DNA of 64,000 nt from Bacteroides intestinalis (GCF_902364365.1 NZ_CABJDN010000011.1:1-64000); one strand, 5' to 3'. Shown: positions 1 to 9,773, numbered from the stretch's first letter. The notes: generated by a model from the letters alone, not told the origin. Numbers and translations are program-made.

Positions 1-834
1 ATGCAGGATGCACGCCTTAGTATGAATCGCCTCAGCGAAGTGCGTGACAAACCGGATGAAGAAGATCCCACACGCGAACTGATACGTGATATTCCGGAAG
101 GAAAAGAAATAAGACTCCAAAACCTTAACTTCAAATATGACCCGCTCAGCGAGTACCCTACGTTGGACAATGTAAGCCTGGTGATTCCACCGGGTAAGCA
201 GACGGCCATCGTAGGTATGAGCGGAAGCGGAAAAACAACACTCGTTAAATTACTGTTAGGATTCTACCCGCCCGCAAGCGGCGATATCTTTGTCGGGGAT
301 ACTCCACTGGAGAATTACAGTATCCGCGAATGGCGCAAGCGGTGCGGTGTAGTAATGCAAGACGGTTTTATCTTCTCCGACAGCATAGCCGGAAATATAG
401 CTCCAGGAGTAGAGCATATCGATAAGCAGCGATTGCGCCATGCCGCAGAAGTAGCAAATATACATAGCTTTATCGAGGAATTACCCTTGGGGTACAATAC
501 CAAGATAGGACAAGAAGGTCATGGATTGAGCCAAGGACAGAAACAGCGTATTCTCATAGCCCGCGCCGTATATAAAGACCCGGAATTTATCTTCTTTGAT
601 GAAGCAACCAATGCATTGGATGCCAATAATGAACGCACCATAATGAATAACCTGGAGACGTTCTTCAAAGGCAGAACATCCGTAGTAGTAGCGCATCGAT
701 TGAGTACAGTGAGAAATGCAAACCAAATTATTGTAATAGAACAGGGAAGAATAGCAGAAACCGGAACACATGAGGAACTGATAGCTTTGGAAGGAAGATA
801 TTACAGGTTGGTAAAGAATCAACTGGAACTATGA
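1..834 (+). CDS. ABC exporter, ATP-binding end (partial, 5' end outside window)
   Basis: This is the nucleotide-binding domain of an ABC exporter; the window begins inside the gene, so the membrane domain (and probably an N-terminal C39 peptidase domain) lies upstream. Visible motifs are Walker A (GMSGSGKTT, about residue 72), the Q-loop (VVMQD), the signature LSQGQ, Walker B (FIFFDEATNALD) and the H-loop (AHRLST). The first residues look like the linker that follows the transmembrane domain in bacteriocin/peptide exporters. The stop overlaps the start of the HlyD-like gene (ATGA), so the two are translated together as one type I-like secretion pair. The peptide cargo is not visible here. Family is certain; the peptidase-exporter subtype is an inference from the HlyD partner and linker. 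Confidence 0.9.
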   Translation: MQDARLSMNRLSEVRDKPDEEDPTRELIRDIPEGKEIRLQNLNFKYDPLSEYPTLDNVSLVIPPGKQTAIVGMSGSGKTTLVKLLLGFYPPASGDIFVGDTPLENYSIREWRKRCGVVMQDGFIFSDSIAGNIAPGVEHIDKQRLRHAAEVANIHSFIEELPLGYNTKIGQEGHGLSQGQKQRILIARAVYKDPEFIFFDEATNALDANNERTIMNNLETFFKGRTSVVVAHRLSTVRNANQIIVIEQGRIAETGTHEELIALEGRYYRLVKNQLEL

Positions 835-2126
835 AAGATGAAGAAAAAGACATAGAATTAAGGTGTGAGGAGGTACAGGAGATATTGACACGCCCGCCAC
901 ACGCATTAGTCAGATGGGGAATAACAGTATTCTTCGGAGTGCTGGCATTGCTCTTCATTGGGGGTTGCTTCTTCAAATATCCGGATATCGTAAGTGCAGA
1001 AATCACCATTACTACAGAGCATCCGCCCGTATGGATCGTGGCAAGAGGAAGTGGAAAAATTCAGGAGGTATATCGAAAAGACCGTGAAACCGTAAAAGCG
1101 GGAGATATCATAGCTGTACTGGAGAATCCTGCCGCCACTGCCCATGTATTGGAACTGAAAGAAAGGATTACTTCCTTCATACTGACGGATAGTTGTATCT
1201 GCCAAGCCGTGTTTCCAGAGAAACCGGAACTCGGAAACATTCAGAATGCTTATGCCGCTTTCATCAAATGCCTGACAGATTATCGTAATTTTCTGTCGAT
1301 AGACCTCTACGCACAGAAAGAACAGGCCGCCTGCAAAGAACTGCAAGAGTATCAGAAGTACATCCGGCATCTGAATAAACAAGCAGAACTTGATGAAGAA
1401 CAAGTACAGATAGCCTCCGCTACACATAGCCGGGAAAAGAAGCTCTTCGACAAAGGATTAATATCGAAAGCTGATTATGAAGAAGCACAACAAACCTATC
1501 TGAATCGCAGGCAAGGGCGAGAGCAACTAATGACTTCACTTTCATCTGCCAGAATACAAGAGGCGCAATTACAACAGAATATTGTAGAAATCCGTATGGA
1601 ACGTAATCGGGAAGCCAATACAATAAGCACTTCGTTAAAATCAGCCCTCAATGATTTACAGGTAAGCATCAGCGATTGGGAGTTGGGGTATCTCTTTACC
1701 AGCCCTGCCAGTGGTATATTATCTTACAATAATATCTGGCAGAAGAACCAGAATGTCAATGCGGGAGATAAAGTATTCTCTATTGTAGCCTCTACTCCCG
1801 GTGACATTATAGGAAAAATAAAATTACCCGTCAGCGGATCAGGCAAAGTATGCCCCGGACAAAGAGTGAATATCAGTGTGACAGGGTATCCATACATGGA
1901 ATTCGGCTTCCTCACCGGGGAAGTGCTGTCTGTTTCACTATTAGCAAGCGAGGACAATATGTACACTGTCACGGTAGGTCTGCCACAGAACTTATGCACC
2001 TCATATGGCAAGCAACTGGACTTTAAAGGAGAGCTTTCCGGCACAGCAGAGGTCATGACAGACGAACGGAGCGTAACTGCACGTCTACTCAGTCCGCTCC
2101 GCTATCTGTGGGAAAAATATCTATAA
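831..2126 (+). CDS. HlyD-family membrane fusion protein of the ABC exporter
   Basis: Periplasmic adaptor that would link the inner-membrane ABC exporter to an outer-membrane channel. There is a short cytoplasmic N-terminus, one membrane anchor at about residues 29-50 (WGITVFFGVLALLFIGGC), then a half lipoyl/barrel-sandwich segment (GSGKIQEVYRKDRETVKAGDIIAVLEN). A long coiled-coil region rich in Glu, Gln and Lys covers about residues 160-270. The second lipoyl half (SPASGILSYN...NVNAGDKVFSIV) and a beta-barrel follow. The 431-residue length is normal for the family. The start overlaps the ABC stop by 4 nt, so the genes are coupled. It ends 8 nt before the convergent DUF418 gene, with no obvious terminator between. 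Confidence 0.9.
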   Translation: MKDEEKDIELRCEEVQEILTRPPHALVRWGITVFFGVLALLFIGGCFFKYPDIVSAEITITTEHPPVWIVARGSGKIQEVYRKDRETVKAGDIIAVLENPAATAHVLELKERITSFILTDSCICQAVFPEKPELGNIQNAYAAFIKCLTDYRNFLSIDLYAQKEQAACKELQEYQKYIRHLNKQAELDEEQVQIASATHSREKKLFDKGLISKADYEEAQQTYLNRRQGREQLMTSLSSARIQEAQLQQNIVEIRMERNREANTISTSLKSALNDLQVSISDWELGYLFTSPASGILSYNNIWQKNQNVNAGDKVFSIVASTPGDIIGKIKLPVSGSGKVCPGQRVNISVTGYPYMEFGFLTGEVLSVSLLASEDNMYTVTVGLPQNLCTSYGKQLDFKGELSGTAEVMTDERSVTARLLSPLRYLWEKYL

Positions 2127-2134
2127 AATATCTT

Positions 2135-3304
2135 TTATTTCAACCAAGTCGCCCGTTTCCACAAGTATTCCAGCGGACCGTGTGCATGACGGCTCATCCA
2201 CCAACGACAGAAAGCGAGCTGTATAATAAAGAGCGCTACACCTACCAAGAAGCTGGCTGTTATACCCAACTGAGAGTGAAGTGCAAGACCCCAATTATAG
2301 AACAACAACGAACCGATAATACTCTGGGTAATATAATTTGTAAGGCTCATCTTACCGTAAGGAGTAATCTTCATCAACCAGTCGTGCAGGTTTGTCCGAT
2401 AGAAAGCAAAGATAACACCCGACACCAATATCAGCATAAATGCAAACTTGGACAGGGAAGTTATGATAAGTAACAAGGGGGTGAGAATAGACTTATTAGC
2501 AATGAAATCCGGTAACATATTGCCCAATCCATACAGAGGGAAGAAAGCGATAAGAGCACCACAAAGTACCTTATTCCAGAACTTCAGATTCTCCTTCAGG
2601 AAAAGTCCCCGACGTCCTATCAACAAACCGAACAGGAAAAGAGCAGCAGTCTGAAACACACGTCCATGGTCCCAAGCCCATGCAAGACTGGCAATCTGCC
2701 CTTCCCACAAATTCACACGCAGGGTTTCAAGAAATGTACCGTGACTCTGCACCTGGAAAGCCGCTCCCCAGTAACTACCTGTCGGAATAGAAGGAGTCAC
2801 AAAAGAAGGGTCTACACAGGCATGTATCACATAATAAAGTGGCAATGGCTGTATCAGAAGCACACATGCCAGAATAAACAGCCATTTATCTTTCAGTCGG
2901 CAGGTAAGTGGTAAAATGAATCCGACTAACGAATAGAGCACCAATACTTCAGCCGTGAAAAAGGCCGCATTTATATTACCAAGAATGAATAATAAGATCA
3001 ATCGCCAGCAGAAACGCAAACGAAAATCATTGCCACGCATACGCTGGTTATTATCCTGAATAAAGAAACTAAAACCAAAAAGCAGGGCAAACACAGCATA
3101 AGCCTTTCCTCCGAACATGAAAAAGAGTCCGTCCCAAATGGCCTTATCTGAAAAGTTAAGCCACGCGCTCTGAGTGCTCGTATCGGGAAATGAATAGAAA
3201 TTAAAGTGTTCAATGGAATGTAATACAATGATGCCCATAACGGCGAGTCCGCGCAGCACATCGGCTACGTCAATACGGGTGCGTTTTTCCAATTCCTGTA
3301 CCAT
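2135..3304 (-). CDS. DUF418 / YeiB-like multipass membrane protein
   Basis: A polytopic inner-membrane protein of 389 residues. The N-terminus (RIDVADVLRGLAVMGIIVLHS) is the hallmark of the DUF418/YeiB group, which is distantly related to acyltransferase-3 membrane proteins. Several hydrophobic helices follow, and the C-terminal DUF418 region includes GKMSLTNYITQS, also typical of the family. The biochemical role of the family is not established, so no function is assigned. It is transcribed alone, converging on the HlyD gene and diverging from the lipoprotein gene. A -7-like TATATTTG lies on the minus strand at 3352-3359, but a well-spaced -33 box is not seen. Confidence 0.85.
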   Translation of the reverse strand: MVQELEKRTRIDVADVLRGLAVMGIIVLHSIEHFNFYSFPDTSTQSAWLNFSDKAIWDGLFFMFGGKAYAVFALLFGFSFFIQDNNQRMRGNDFRLRFCWRLILLFILGNINAAFFTAEVLVLYSLVGFILPLTCRLKDKWLFILACVLLIQPLPLYYVIHACVDPSFVTPSIPTGSYWGAAFQVQSHGTFLETLRVNLWEGQIASLAWAWDHGRVFQTAALFLFGLLIGRRGLFLKENLKFWNKVLCGALIAFFPLYGLGNMLPDFIANKSILTPLLLIITSLSKFAFMLILVSGVIFAFYRTNLHDWLMKITPYGKMSLTNYITQSIIGSLLFYNWGLALHSQLGITASFLVGVALFIIQLAFCRWWMSRHAHGPLEYLWKRATWLK

Positions 3305-3486
3305 ATTAGTATAAGTTCATTAGTAATCTGCTCTTTTTAATGCTAAAATCGCAAATATAGAATTTATTATCCACTTTTGGAGTCAAATTCCCAATTTCTT
3401 CCAGAATTGCCCGCCATCTTTGCAATATAATCAGCAATAGTCAAAGAAAACAATAATATTAGTAAACTCTAAAAAAACAAGTAACT

Positions 3487-4365
3487 ATGAAACTGAAAAT
3501 GTATTTAGTCCTATTGGCGATGGGCATGTTAAGCCTGCAAGGTTGCAACGATGATGATGACGATCTTCCAAACTCTAAAGTTCCTGAAGCCGTACGCAAT
3601 GCATTCGACAGCAGTTTCTCCAACACCGCTAATCTGAGTTGGGAAACAAAAACTGTCTCACAAGGGCAATACTACAAAGCGGAATTCAACAACAAGAACG
3701 ACAACGGGTATAAAACGGAAGCCTGGTATACGGCAGATGGCTCATGGTACATGACTGAAACAGAAATGCCATATAGCGATATTCCGCAAGCAATAAAGAC
3801 TTCTTTTGAAAGCAGCGAATACGCCTCCTGGAAGAGAGATAATGAAGTGGAGCGTATTGAACGTGCCGGAACTGAGAAAGAGATCATCTACATCATAGAA
3901 GTGGAATCGGCACAGGATGTAGATATGGATCTGCACTATTCAGCAGACGGTATTCTCATTAAAGCCGTGAATGATGACGGTGATGGCGATAACGAATCAT
4001 TGCTACCGGATGCCCCGTCAGGTACGGTTACTGCCGTAACGGAATTCATACAGAAGAATTATCCCAATGCCCGCATTATCGAGATTGAACAGGAAAAAGG
4101 TATGATCGAAGTGGACATCATACATGAAAACCAAAGCAAAGAAGTATTGTTCAACACAGACTATGAATGGATTTCAACCTCATGGGATGTATATGTACTC
4201 CCGATTAAAGTGACAGAAGCCATTAATGCCTCACAATATAGCGGTTATGTAGTGGATGATGCCGAATATGTTGAAACCCCTACCGGAAACTACTACTGGA
4301 TAGAATTGGAGCAAGGCGAAAAGGAAGTGAAAGTAAAGATCAACGAAAACGGGGAGTTTATCTGA
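3487..4365 (+). CDS. PepSY-like (DUF2874) periplasmic lipoprotein
   Basis: A secreted lipoprotein of 292 residues. The signal peptide (MKLKMYLVLLAMGMLSLQGC) ends in a lipobox with the lipid-bearing Cys at residue 20, followed by an Asp-rich stretch (NDDDDD) that in Bacteroides often goes with surface export. The rest consists of repeated modules of the type VPEAVRNAF...W...YYKAEF...AWYTADGSWYMTE, the beta-lactamase-inhibitor-like/PepSY-like fold common in Bacteroides. No catalytic motif is present; a binding or inhibitor role is possible but unproven. It is a single gene followed by a strong bidirectional terminator. Confidence 0.82.
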   Translation: MKLKMYLVLLAMGMLSLQGCNDDDDDLPNSKVPEAVRNAFDSSFSNTANLSWETKTVSQGQYYKAEFNNKNDNGYKTEAWYTADGSWYMTETEMPYSDIPQAIKTSFESSEYASWKRDNEVERIERAGTEKEIIYIIEVESAQDVDMDLHYSADGILIKAVNDDGDGDNESLLPDAPSGTVTAVTEFIQKNYPNARIIEIEQEKGMIEVDIIHENQSKEVLFNTDYEWISTSWDVYVLPIKVTEAINASQYSGYVVDDAEYVETPTGNYYWIELEQGEKEVKVKINENGEFI

Positions 4366-4384
4366 TAACACCGATCAGATTATA

Positions 4385-4420
4385 AACGAAAAAAAGGCAG
4401 CTATGGCTGCCTTTTTCGTT
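4385..4420. terminator. Bidirectional intrinsic terminator
   Basis: Stem GGCAGC/GCTGCC with a 4-nt loop, extended by A5/T5 and AACGA-type outer pairs, lies between two convergent genes. The A-tract on one side and the T-tract on the other let it work on both strands. Confidence 0.85.
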
Positions 4421-4435
4421 TATTAGAGTATATGA

Positions 4436-6523
4436 TCAATCAGCGGAAGAATTTAATGCTTTCAGTAATTCATCCTTCACCGCATCCGTTCCCGGGAAAC
4501 CTACCGACCGATAAGTTTGTTTTCCTCCGCGGTCGAGTACCAGATAAGTAGGCACACCACGAACCTCAAATTTATTGCAGATAGCCGCCCATTGTGCATT
4601 GGTAAGTCGATAATGTTCACCATGAATATCAGGTATCATATTGTTCCATGTTGCCTCCGGAGAATTCTCACCGGCAATAAAAACATATACGATATCTTTA
4701 TCAATCAATTCTTCTTTCATGGGCTTCATCATCTTCATTGCCATTTTACAAGGACCACACCAAGTAGCCCAGAAATCAACAAGCACCACTTTACCTTTGA
4801 ACGGAGCGACCATAGCTTCAAACAGCTCATCATCCTTAACGTCTGCATCCAAAGTGCGAACCGTGAAACCACGTTTACTCTTATTCTCTTCTATCCTCCG
4901 AAGCAGTTCCGTATTCATTACGGTCAACCGGTTCAGAAAATAGGAATTTTCAATTGCATGCAACGCAGCGAAATCATCTTCAGACAAAGGTGCAAAATCT
5001 TCCAATTTCGAAGCACATTGCATGGCTTTCTGCACATCATAATAGATACCTTGGCTACCAATCAGTTCTTCAACCGCTTTTCGGTTAGCTTCCGTTCCCT
5101 GCCTGCCAAACTCCTGAAAGAGGACATCATATCTATTCCTCAGTTCTCTCATTACCGAAGAATCATACGATGACGGATTATCGCGATATTTCTTCATCGT
5201 CTCCTTATCTTCAGGGGTTACTTTAGGGGAATTGAGTAAATAATCAAAGATATCACCATGCTTTACAGATGGCAAGTTTATATACCCAGTATTGACTACC
5301 CTGGAAGGATACTTAAAACAATACACAGACTTGGGCGAATTAATATAGCCAAGTTCACTTAGAAAATCGAAATAGTCATTCGATGGTTCAGGAGAACGAT
5401 ACTCTTTACTTGCGTCGCGCACAGACACACCTTTTTGCTGAGCATAAGCCTGCAATAACTGATAATCATATCCACATAACAGTCCATACAATGCATCTTT
5501 ATTCAGCACCGTCAACAATTCCGCATAAGCTGCACTTATTTTCTTATTGGCACGGATCACATTGTCCGCTTCTTCATATTTCCGCATGCAATATGCTTTA
5601 TACTGATCCGGAGCCATGTCATATAAGTCTTTCAACTCAACAGAACAAAGAGGAACTTCCAGTCCGGAATTCATTTCCGTATTCAATCCTGCATTCAGTC
5701 CTTCAAAATAAACCTTCTTCCCTTCAGCCTTCGTATCTTTCTGCAAACGACTGGAAGCACGCGTCATTTCACGAAGATTTACGGTAACCTTGGTTTCTCC
5801 ACCCGGAGACAACAAAAAAGAAACAACAGATCCACCCACACTTAAATAGGCGACAGAAGGGTGTGAAACTGATATTTCCGTATAGAAATTTCCCGCTTCA
5901 TCCAACTCTAACTCTGTATTCTTTTGTCCATAGGCAGATAAGAAATCAGCAGAATGTAATTCAACTTTCATCCGGAATGAAGGCTTATAATCCAAAATAC
6001 GACCACTGATGATAGCTGTTCCCTCTTTGATTTCAGGAGCCGGCAAAGCTACAGCAGTCATTTTTCCAGCTTTTTCCAGACCTTTAGGCAATTGGAGCTT
6101 AGGCAACTTTCCGGTCAGGCTGATACCGAAAAGGTTAAAGTCTCTCTCACCTTCCCCTTCCACAAAATCGAATGATTTTACAGATGGCGGCAAAGGTGGA
6201 AATATCAAAGAGAAAGTAGCCTCTCCGGATTCTGGCATCCAAAATTCCTGTCCCAACTCAATACCTACTCCCTGCCGCACCTGATAACGTTCACCATTAT
6301 CTGCCACCAGACAGGTAGCAGGGGCAATACGTATCCAGTACTTTGGAGTAAATTTTGCATCCACATCAATCACAGTAGCTGTATCTGATAAATGAACAGC
6401 AGCTATCTCGATAGTTTCCGTTGCCTTTGCTATGAACGGAGGCCTATTAATCGTCTTCTGTGCATTCAATGCACTCCAAGATAAAAGACAAAATAAGAAT
6501 AGTATTTTTTTCATTAGACTCAT
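4436..6523 (-). CDS. Secreted thioredoxin-fold (TlpA-like) protein with long N-terminal region
   Basis: A 695-residue exported protein. A signal peptide (KKILFLFCLLSWSALNAQ) is followed by about 540 residues without a motif I can name, including a beta-rich part of about 230 residues and a helical part. The C-terminal thioredoxin/TlpA domain begins near residue 560 and has the redox motif WATWCGPCK and a cis-Pro segment (RGVPTYLVLD). This is the architecture of Bacteroides periplasmic TlpA-like disulfide reductases of unknown client. Translation may start at 6523 (MSLMKK) or three codons later at 6514 (MKK). It follows pepP by 13 nt, so the two genes form an operon. The domain call is certain; the substrate is unknown. 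Confidence 0.87.
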   Translation of the reverse strand: MSLMKKILFLFCLLSWSALNAQKTINRPPFIAKATETIEIAAVHLSDTATVIDVDAKFTPKYWIRIAPATCLVADNGERYQVRQGVGIELGQEFWMPESGEATFSLIFPPLPPSVKSFDFVEGEGERDFNLFGISLTGKLPKLQLPKGLEKAGKMTAVALPAPEIKEGTAIISGRILDYKPSFRMKVELHSADFLSAYGQKNTELELDEAGNFYTEISVSHPSVAYLSVGGSVVSFLLSPGGETKVTVNLREMTRASSRLQKDTKAEGKKVYFEGLNAGLNTEMNSGLEVPLCSVELKDLYDMAPDQYKAYCMRKYEEADNVIRANKKISAAYAELLTVLNKDALYGLLCGYDYQLLQAYAQQKGVSVRDASKEYRSPEPSNDYFDFLSELGYINSPKSVYCFKYPSRVVNTGYINLPSVKHGDIFDYLLNSPKVTPEDKETMKKYRDNPSSYDSSVMRELRNRYDVLFQEFGRQGTEANRKAVEELIGSQGIYYDVQKAMQCASKLEDFAPLSEDDFAALHAIENSYFLNRLTVMNTELLRRIEENKSKRGFTVRTLDADVKDDELFEAMVAPFKGKVVLVDFWATWCGPCKMAMKMMKPMKEELIDKDIVYVFIAGENSPEATWNNMIPDIHGEHYRLTNAQWAAICNKFEVRGVPTYLVLDRGGKQTYRSVGFPGTDAVKDELLKALNSSAD

Positions 6524-6536
6524 TCTTAAATTGATA

Positions 6537-7910
6537 CTATCGCAAAGCTTCCACCTCTTCCGGAGTCAACGGTATCTTCTTACCTAAACGGCGGGCACCG
6601 GTTTCTGTAATAAGATAATCTTCTTCATTGCGGATACCACCGAAGTCACGATACTCTTCCACTTTGTCATAATTGATAAAGTCAGTGAATTTCTTACCTT
6701 CTTTCCACATGTCAATCAATTCGGGAATGAAGTAGATGCCCGGCTCAACGGTATGTACAAAGCCCGGTTCCAAAGGAATAGCAAGGCGTTGGGACTTACG
6801 TCCGAACTGTGTGCTCTTGGACTGACCGTCATAGCCTACCCACACTTCGCCCAGATTTTCCATATCATGCACATCCAGCCCCATCATGTGTCCCAGACCG
6901 TGGGGATAGAACAATGCATGAGCACCTTCGCGCACGGCATCATCCGCATTTCCTTTCATCAGACCCAGCCCTTTCAAACCTTCTACCATTACGCAGGCAG
7001 ATAAGTCGTACACTTCCATATAAGGAATACCGGGACGGAGAGCCTTTACTGATTCCAGATGCATAGCATTCTGAATTTCGTAAACGGCACGTTGCTTCGA
7101 AGTAAACGTTTTATCGGCAGGTACAGTAGACGACATATCACCACAATAGCCTGATGGAAGTTCCGCACCGGCATCAATCAGGAACAAGTCACCCGATTTA
7201 ATTTTATTACCATGATAATGATTATGCAAAGTCTGTCCGTTGATTGTGGCAATCGTAGGGAAAGAAAGTTCGCAATTATTCATTTCGGCTACACGGTTCA
7301 TCTCTGCCACAACTTCGTATTCGTACATACCCGGACGAATCACTTCCATCGCTTTGATATGCATGTCAGCAGTCACATCACATGCTTTTTCTATTTCTGC
7401 AATCTCTTCGGCAGATTTATAATTACGCTGCGCCACCACCGCACGGATAAACGGCACGGAACCTTCCTGACGTGCAGGCGGAATACCCAGCCAATCCATG
7501 AGTTTCAACTTATGTTCAGGACGGTAAGGCGGAAGATAATGCACCGTCTGGCCTTTTTGTACGGCTTTGTGCAGATAGCTGACAATCCCGGCGGAAGGAA
7601 GTGTTTCCTGAATGCCTACCCGTTCACTCTTCTCTTTCAGAGTTGGCTGTGTGCCCATCCACACAACATGATCGATAGTCAGTTCGTCTCCGAAAATGAT
7701 TTCTTTATCCTCATCGATGTCAATGATAGCGGAAAGTCCGGCAAACGACAAGCCGAAATAATAAAGAAAAGTAGAATCCTGACGATAACGGAAAGCATTA
7801 TCTTCATAATTCAGTCCTTGTTCGTCATTTCCTAAGAATAGTAACACTCCGGAGCCAATATTTTTTTTCAGCAGGGCTCTGCGCTGCACATAAGTTTCTT
7901 TATCAAACAT
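6537..7910 (-). CDS. pepP: Xaa-Pro aminopeptidase (M24B)
   Basis: Removes N-terminal residues that precede proline; a cytoplasmic di-manganese enzyme. An N-terminal AMP_N domain (about residues 1-140) is followed by the creatinase-fold catalytic domain. The metal ligands are visible: LIDAGAE...GDMSST (two Asp), HGLGHMMGLDVHD (His), HTVEPGIYF (Glu) and GGIRNEEDYLIT (Glu). I place the start at 7910 (MFDKETYVQRR, 457 aa). The longer reading frame up to 7967 would run through the promoter found at 7940-7970 and has no family-like N-terminus. It leads an operon with the thioredoxin-like gene. Confidence 0.93.
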   Translation of the reverse strand: MFDKETYVQRRALLKKNIGSGVLLFLGNDEQGLNYEDNAFRYRQDSTFLYYFGLSFAGLSAIIDIDEDKEIIFGDELTIDHVVWMGTQPTLKEKSERVGIQETLPSAGIVSYLHKAVQKGQTVHYLPPYRPEHKLKLMDWLGIPPARQEGSVPFIRAVVAQRNYKSAEEIAEIEKACDVTADMHIKAMEVIRPGMYEYEVVAEMNRVAEMNNCELSFPTIATINGQTLHNHYHGNKIKSGDLFLIDAGAELPSGYCGDMSSTVPADKTFTSKQRAVYEIQNAMHLESVKALRPGIPYMEVYDLSACVMVEGLKGLGLMKGNADDAVREGAHALFYPHGLGHMMGLDVHDMENLGEVWVGYDGQSKSTQFGRKSQRLAIPLEPGFVHTVEPGIYFIPELIDMWKEGKKFTDFINYDKVEEYRDFGGIRNEEDYLITETGARRLGKKIPLTPEEVEALR

Positions 7911-7939
7911 AACATTGCAATTTTTTAAGTTGATACGCA

Positions 7940-7970
7940 CAAAGATAATGTAAACCCCAAGCAGCACAAA
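7940..7970 (-). promoter_or_regulatory. Bacteroides-type promoter of pepP
   Basis: On the minus strand: TTTG (7967-7970), 19 nt, TATCTTTG (7940-7947), an exact match to the sigma-ABfr consensus TTTG-N19-21-TAnnTTTG. It ends 30 nt before the pepP start codon and so also decides that start. Confidence 0.8.
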
Positions 7971-8000
7971 ACAAGCTTACTTATTTTTTAATGCTGATAT

Positions 8001-8170
8001 GCAGCTTATCTTCGATTTTAGCAAAGATAATGTAAATTAGGCACCAAACTTTCATGCTTGCATGAAAAACTTATGCCGAGAACATTTCGCGTTCCCGAAC
8101 TATTCACTATTTTTGCAAAAAGTGCGAAGATAAGCTGCGCCTCGGCATAAAAAATGAACTCGTTCATTTT
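8001..8170. repeat. Nested inverted repeats in the pepP/rpoN spacer
   Basis: The 312-bp divergent spacer holds four perfect inverted repeats. They are a 14-bp pair (8001-8014 with 8125-8138), a 10-bp pair (8071-8080, TTATGCCGAG, with 8141-8150), and two compact palindromes at 8050-8067 (TTTCATGC-TT-GCATGAAA) and 8151-8170 (AAAATGAAC-TC-GTTCATTTT). The last covers the expected -33 region of rpoN. The two long pairs interlock, so they can only form alternately or as a pseudoknot-like fold. No coding frame is seen. Confidence 0.75.
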
Positions 8171-8197
8171 ATTCTGTCTCGGTTTGCATTATCTTTG
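8167..8197 (+). promoter_or_regulatory. Candidate promoter of rpoN
   Basis: TTTT (8167-8170), 19 nt, TATCTTTG (8190-8197), close to the sigma-ABfr consensus, 25 nt before the rpoN start. The -33 half lies inside the palindrome at 8151-8170, a possible operator. Confidence 0.6.
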
Positions 8198-8222
8198 TGG
8201 CGAGTAAAAGAAAAGAATAAGT

Positions 8223-9713
8223 ATGGCACAAGGTTCCAGACAAGTACAAACTCAAGCGCAGCAACAGGTACAGACACTGTCGCCCCAGCAGATTCTGGTA
8301 GTGAAGCTACTGGAATTGCCCGCTGTAGAACTGGAAGACCGTATACATGCGGAACTTCTGGAAAATCCGGCTCTGGAAGAAGGAAAGGAAGATACGGCAA
8401 GTGACGACTTTTCTGAAAATTCCGATACAGAAGGTTCCGCAGAAGACAACGGAGCCAATGAGTATGATTCATTAAGCGACTATCTGAGCGAAGACGATAT
8501 CCCCGACTATAAATTGCAGGAAAACAACCGCAGCAAAGGTGAACAGGCCGAAGAAATACCTTTCTCCGACGCTACTTCTTTTTACGAAACCCTGAAGGAG
8601 CAACTAAGCGAGCGTGACCTGACCGAGCACCAACGTGAACTGGCGGAATATCTTATCGGATCATTGGATGACGATGGCCTGTTACGTAAGTCTCTGGATA
8701 GCATCTGTGATGAACTCGCCATCTACGCCGGTATCGAATGCAGCCAGGAAGAATTGGAAGAAGCACTGAAGATCATCCAGGATTTTGACCCCGCCGGACT
8801 TGGCGCACGCAACCTGCAAGAATGCCTGCTCATTCAGATTCATCGCAAGATAGAGCAGCAGCACTTCACCCCGAACCCCTTACTTTATATAGAAGAAGCA
8901 ATCATCTCCGAATGTTACGAAGAGTTCACCCGCAAGCATTGGGACAAGATACAGCAGAAGCTCGGACTGGAAGAAGACGCTTTTGAACAGGCTATCAAAG
9001 AGATTTGCAAACTCAATCCGCGTCCGGGTGCCTCTCTGGGTGAAGCCATCGGTCGGAATATGCAACAGATTATCCCCGACTTCATCGTAGATACGTATGA
9101 CGACGGCACCATCAACCTGGCTCTGAACAACCGGAACGTACCGGAACTGCGTATGAGCCGCGACTTTACCGAAATGGTGGAAGAACATACCAAAAACAGA
9201 GCGAACCAGTCGAAAGAGTCGAAAGAGGCTATGATGTTCCTGAAGCAGAAGATGGACGCAGCACAAGGTTTTATCGATGCCGTGAAGCAACGTCAGAACA
9301 CATTAATGACTACCATGCAAGCCATTATCGACTTGCAACGCCCGTTCTTCCTCGAAGGAGACGAGTCATTGTTGCGCCCTATGATATTGAAAGATGTTGC
9401 CGAACGTACCGGACTGGACATTTCAACCATTTCCCGCGTCAGCAACAGCAAATATGTGCAAACCAACTACGGAATCTATTCACTGAAATTTTTCTTCAAT
9501 GACGGATATGTCACCGAGGACGGTGAAGAAATGTCTGTACGCGAGATTCGTAAGATATTGAAAGAATGCATTGACAATGAAGATAAAAAGAAACCTTATA
9601 CGGATGATGAACTGACGGATATACTGAAAGAAAAAGGATATCCTATAGCCCGCCGCACGGTAGCCAAGTACAGGCAACAGTTGAACATACCGGTGGCAAG
9701 GCTGAGAAAATAA
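8223..9713 (+). CDS. rpoN: RNA polymerase sigma-54 factor
   Basis: Alternative sigma factor that recognises -24/-12 promoters and needs AAA+ activators. Region I is Gln- and Leu-rich (QTQAQQQVQTLSPQQILVVK, then LLELPAVELEDRI), followed by an acidic region II (about residues 50-105). The core-binding domain runs from about 110 to 300, and the C-terminal DNA-binding part contains DISTISRVSNSKYVQT and the RpoN box (ARRTVAKYR) near residue 480. At 496 residues it is full length. It is divergent from pepP and followed after 60 nt by a PAP2-type gene, possibly in the same transcript. Confidence 0.96.
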   Translation: MAQGSRQVQTQAQQQVQTLSPQQILVVKLLELPAVELEDRIHAELLENPALEEGKEDTASDDFSENSDTEGSAEDNGANEYDSLSDYLSEDDIPDYKLQENNRSKGEQAEEIPFSDATSFYETLKEQLSERDLTEHQRELAEYLIGSLDDDGLLRKSLDSICDELAIYAGIECSQEELEEALKIIQDFDPAGLGARNLQECLLIQIHRKIEQQHFTPNPLLYIEEAIISECYEEFTRKHWDKIQQKLGLEEDAFEQAIKEICKLNPRPGASLGEAIGRNMQQIIPDFIVDTYDDGTINLALNNRNVPELRMSRDFTEMVEEHTKNRANQSKESKEAMMFLKQKMDAAQGFIDAVKQRQNTLMTTMQAIIDLQRPFFLEGDESLLRPMILKDVAERTGLDISTISRVSNSKYVQTNYGIYSLKFFFNDGYVTEDGEEMSVREIRKILKECIDNEDKKKPYTDDELTDILKEKGYPIARRTVAKYRQQLNIPVARLRK

Positions 9714-9773
9714 TTATAAAATGATAAGGTGGTAAGATGATTAATGAATCCAATTGTAAAATTATAGATTAAA

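Noticed and set aside
7212..7835. A 207-codon plus-strand frame opposite pepP
   Set aside because: pepP on the other strand has all metal ligands; the antisense frame has no family features.
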